64,000 bases of DNA, taken from NCBI RefSeq assembly GCF_001562255.1, contig NZ_CP014301.1, positions 372,001 to 436,000 of the forward strand. Reading direction: 5' to 3'. The notes beneath the pieces were generated by a model. That model did no database searches and was not told the DNA's origin. It worked only from the letters and a program-made list of their open reading frames with translations. Position 1 is the stretch's first letter. Every line of letters starts with the position of its first letter. This document shows positions 63,637 to 64,000 of the stretch, one piece after another. The translations under genes and the position numbers were made by a program. This stretch comes from Bosea sp. PAMC 26642. Its GTDB lineage: Bacteria; Pseudomonadota; Alphaproteobacteria; Rhizobiales; Beijerinckiaceae.

Positions 63637-63710
63637 GCAAAGCCGGCGCGTGACCCTTTGTCGCCATCTTCGGACATGAAGCGAGCCTCGTGATTGGCTA
63701 AGAACGCAGA

Positions 63711-64000
63711 ATGCTGATCTGGATCATCTTCGCGGCCATGACCGGAGCGGCGGTTTTCGCGCTGCTCTGGCCTTTGGGGCGCAGGCATCCCGGCGCCTTC
63801 GCCGATACGGCCGATGCGACCAGCCTGTACCGCGCCCAATTGGGCGAGATCGATCGCGACCTCGACCGCAAGTTGATCGGACCCGCCGATGCCGACGCGG
63901 CCAGGGCCGAGGCTGCACGCCGCCTGTTGCGGGCGGCCGGCACCGAGGATGGCCCGACCGGGGAGACGGAATCTTCGCTGCGCCGCCGGCGGGCCAGCTC
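63711..64000 (+). CDS. ccmI: Cytochrome c-type biogenesis protein CcmI/CycH (partial)
   Basis: The first 96 codons of a gene that runs off the right edge. It starts MLIWIIFAAMTGAAVFALLW, a membrane anchor, followed by the family stretch SLYRAQLGEIDRDLDRKLIG and a basic region before the second membrane segment. CcmI delivers apocytochrome c to the heme ligation complex. Its location after a FeuQ-like kinase is the usual one in Rhizobiales. Confidence 0.85.
   Translation, partial: MLIWIIFAAMTGAAVFALLWPLGRRHPGAFADTADATSLYRAQLGEIDRDLDRKLIGPADADAARAEAARRLLRAAGTEDGPTGETESSLRRRRAS

Overview
The window is GC-rich chromosomal DNA from an alphaproteobacterium of the Hyphomicrobiales (Rhizobiales). 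A Bosea-like organism is my best guess. The reasons are the gene content (a complete Rhodobacter-type gene transfer agent cluster, a feuP/feuQ-like two-component pair next to ccmI, a TIGR03808-type Tat protein, a Rhizobium etli-type asparaginase) and the many GTCATTCCGG palindromes typical of this order. The genus is inference.

Layout. 1-1804: part of a branched-chain amino acid ABC transporter. 2090-13444: a purine salvage and catabolism block, with a BMP-type nucleoside/purine ABC importer (binding protein, two permeases, double ATPase), xdhC, xdhB and xdhA on the minus strand, and divergent guanine deaminase. 13566-29091: mostly housekeeping and accessory genes (D-amino acid aminotransferase, alpha/beta hydrolases, NADP malic enzyme, Lrp-like RAM protein, asparaginase, MazEF-like pair, Tat-exported beta-helix protein, pyroglutamyl peptidase, MeaB, two DUF900 lipoproteins, a Cys/Met-metabolism PLP enzyme, a DUF3750 protein). 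29232-33203: a potFGHI putrescine importer. 33638-39621: a minus-strand operon in which both methylmalonyl-CoA mutase subunits flank a HigBA-like toxin-antitoxin pair, thiD and a membrane protein, mostly joined by 4-bp overlaps. 40327-41883: a YjgR/HerA-like ATPase. 41947-43062: an IS110-family element. 43268-45260: a dipeptidase and a LOG protein. 45421-61108: a gene transfer agent (GTA) cluster from small terminase to the gp15 tail protein, interrupted by two inverted trypsin-like protease genes. 61198-64000: a FeuN/P/Q-like signalling unit and the start of ccmI.

The most notable find is the IS110 element. It sits inside one arm of a GTCATTCCGG palindrome, and the broken palindrome can be rebuilt base for base. 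The non-coding DNA upstream of its recombinase folds on paper into two internal loops in series. The two sides of the first loop match the two halves of the interrupted target, on opposite strands. The two sides of the second loop match the two ends of the element itself. This is the layout of a bridge RNA as described for IS621. The recombinase reading frame carries a one-base frameshift just after its first catalytic Asp, so this copy may be disabled while still preserving its guide RNA.

Other points of interest are the protease insertion in the GTA head genes, a gp8 frame that runs 40 codons into gp9, toxin-antitoxin genes embedded in a B12-dependent metabolic operon, and palindromes placed between genes of single operons, one of which supplies the last codons of guanine deaminase. 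I saw no tRNA, rRNA or CRISPR array.
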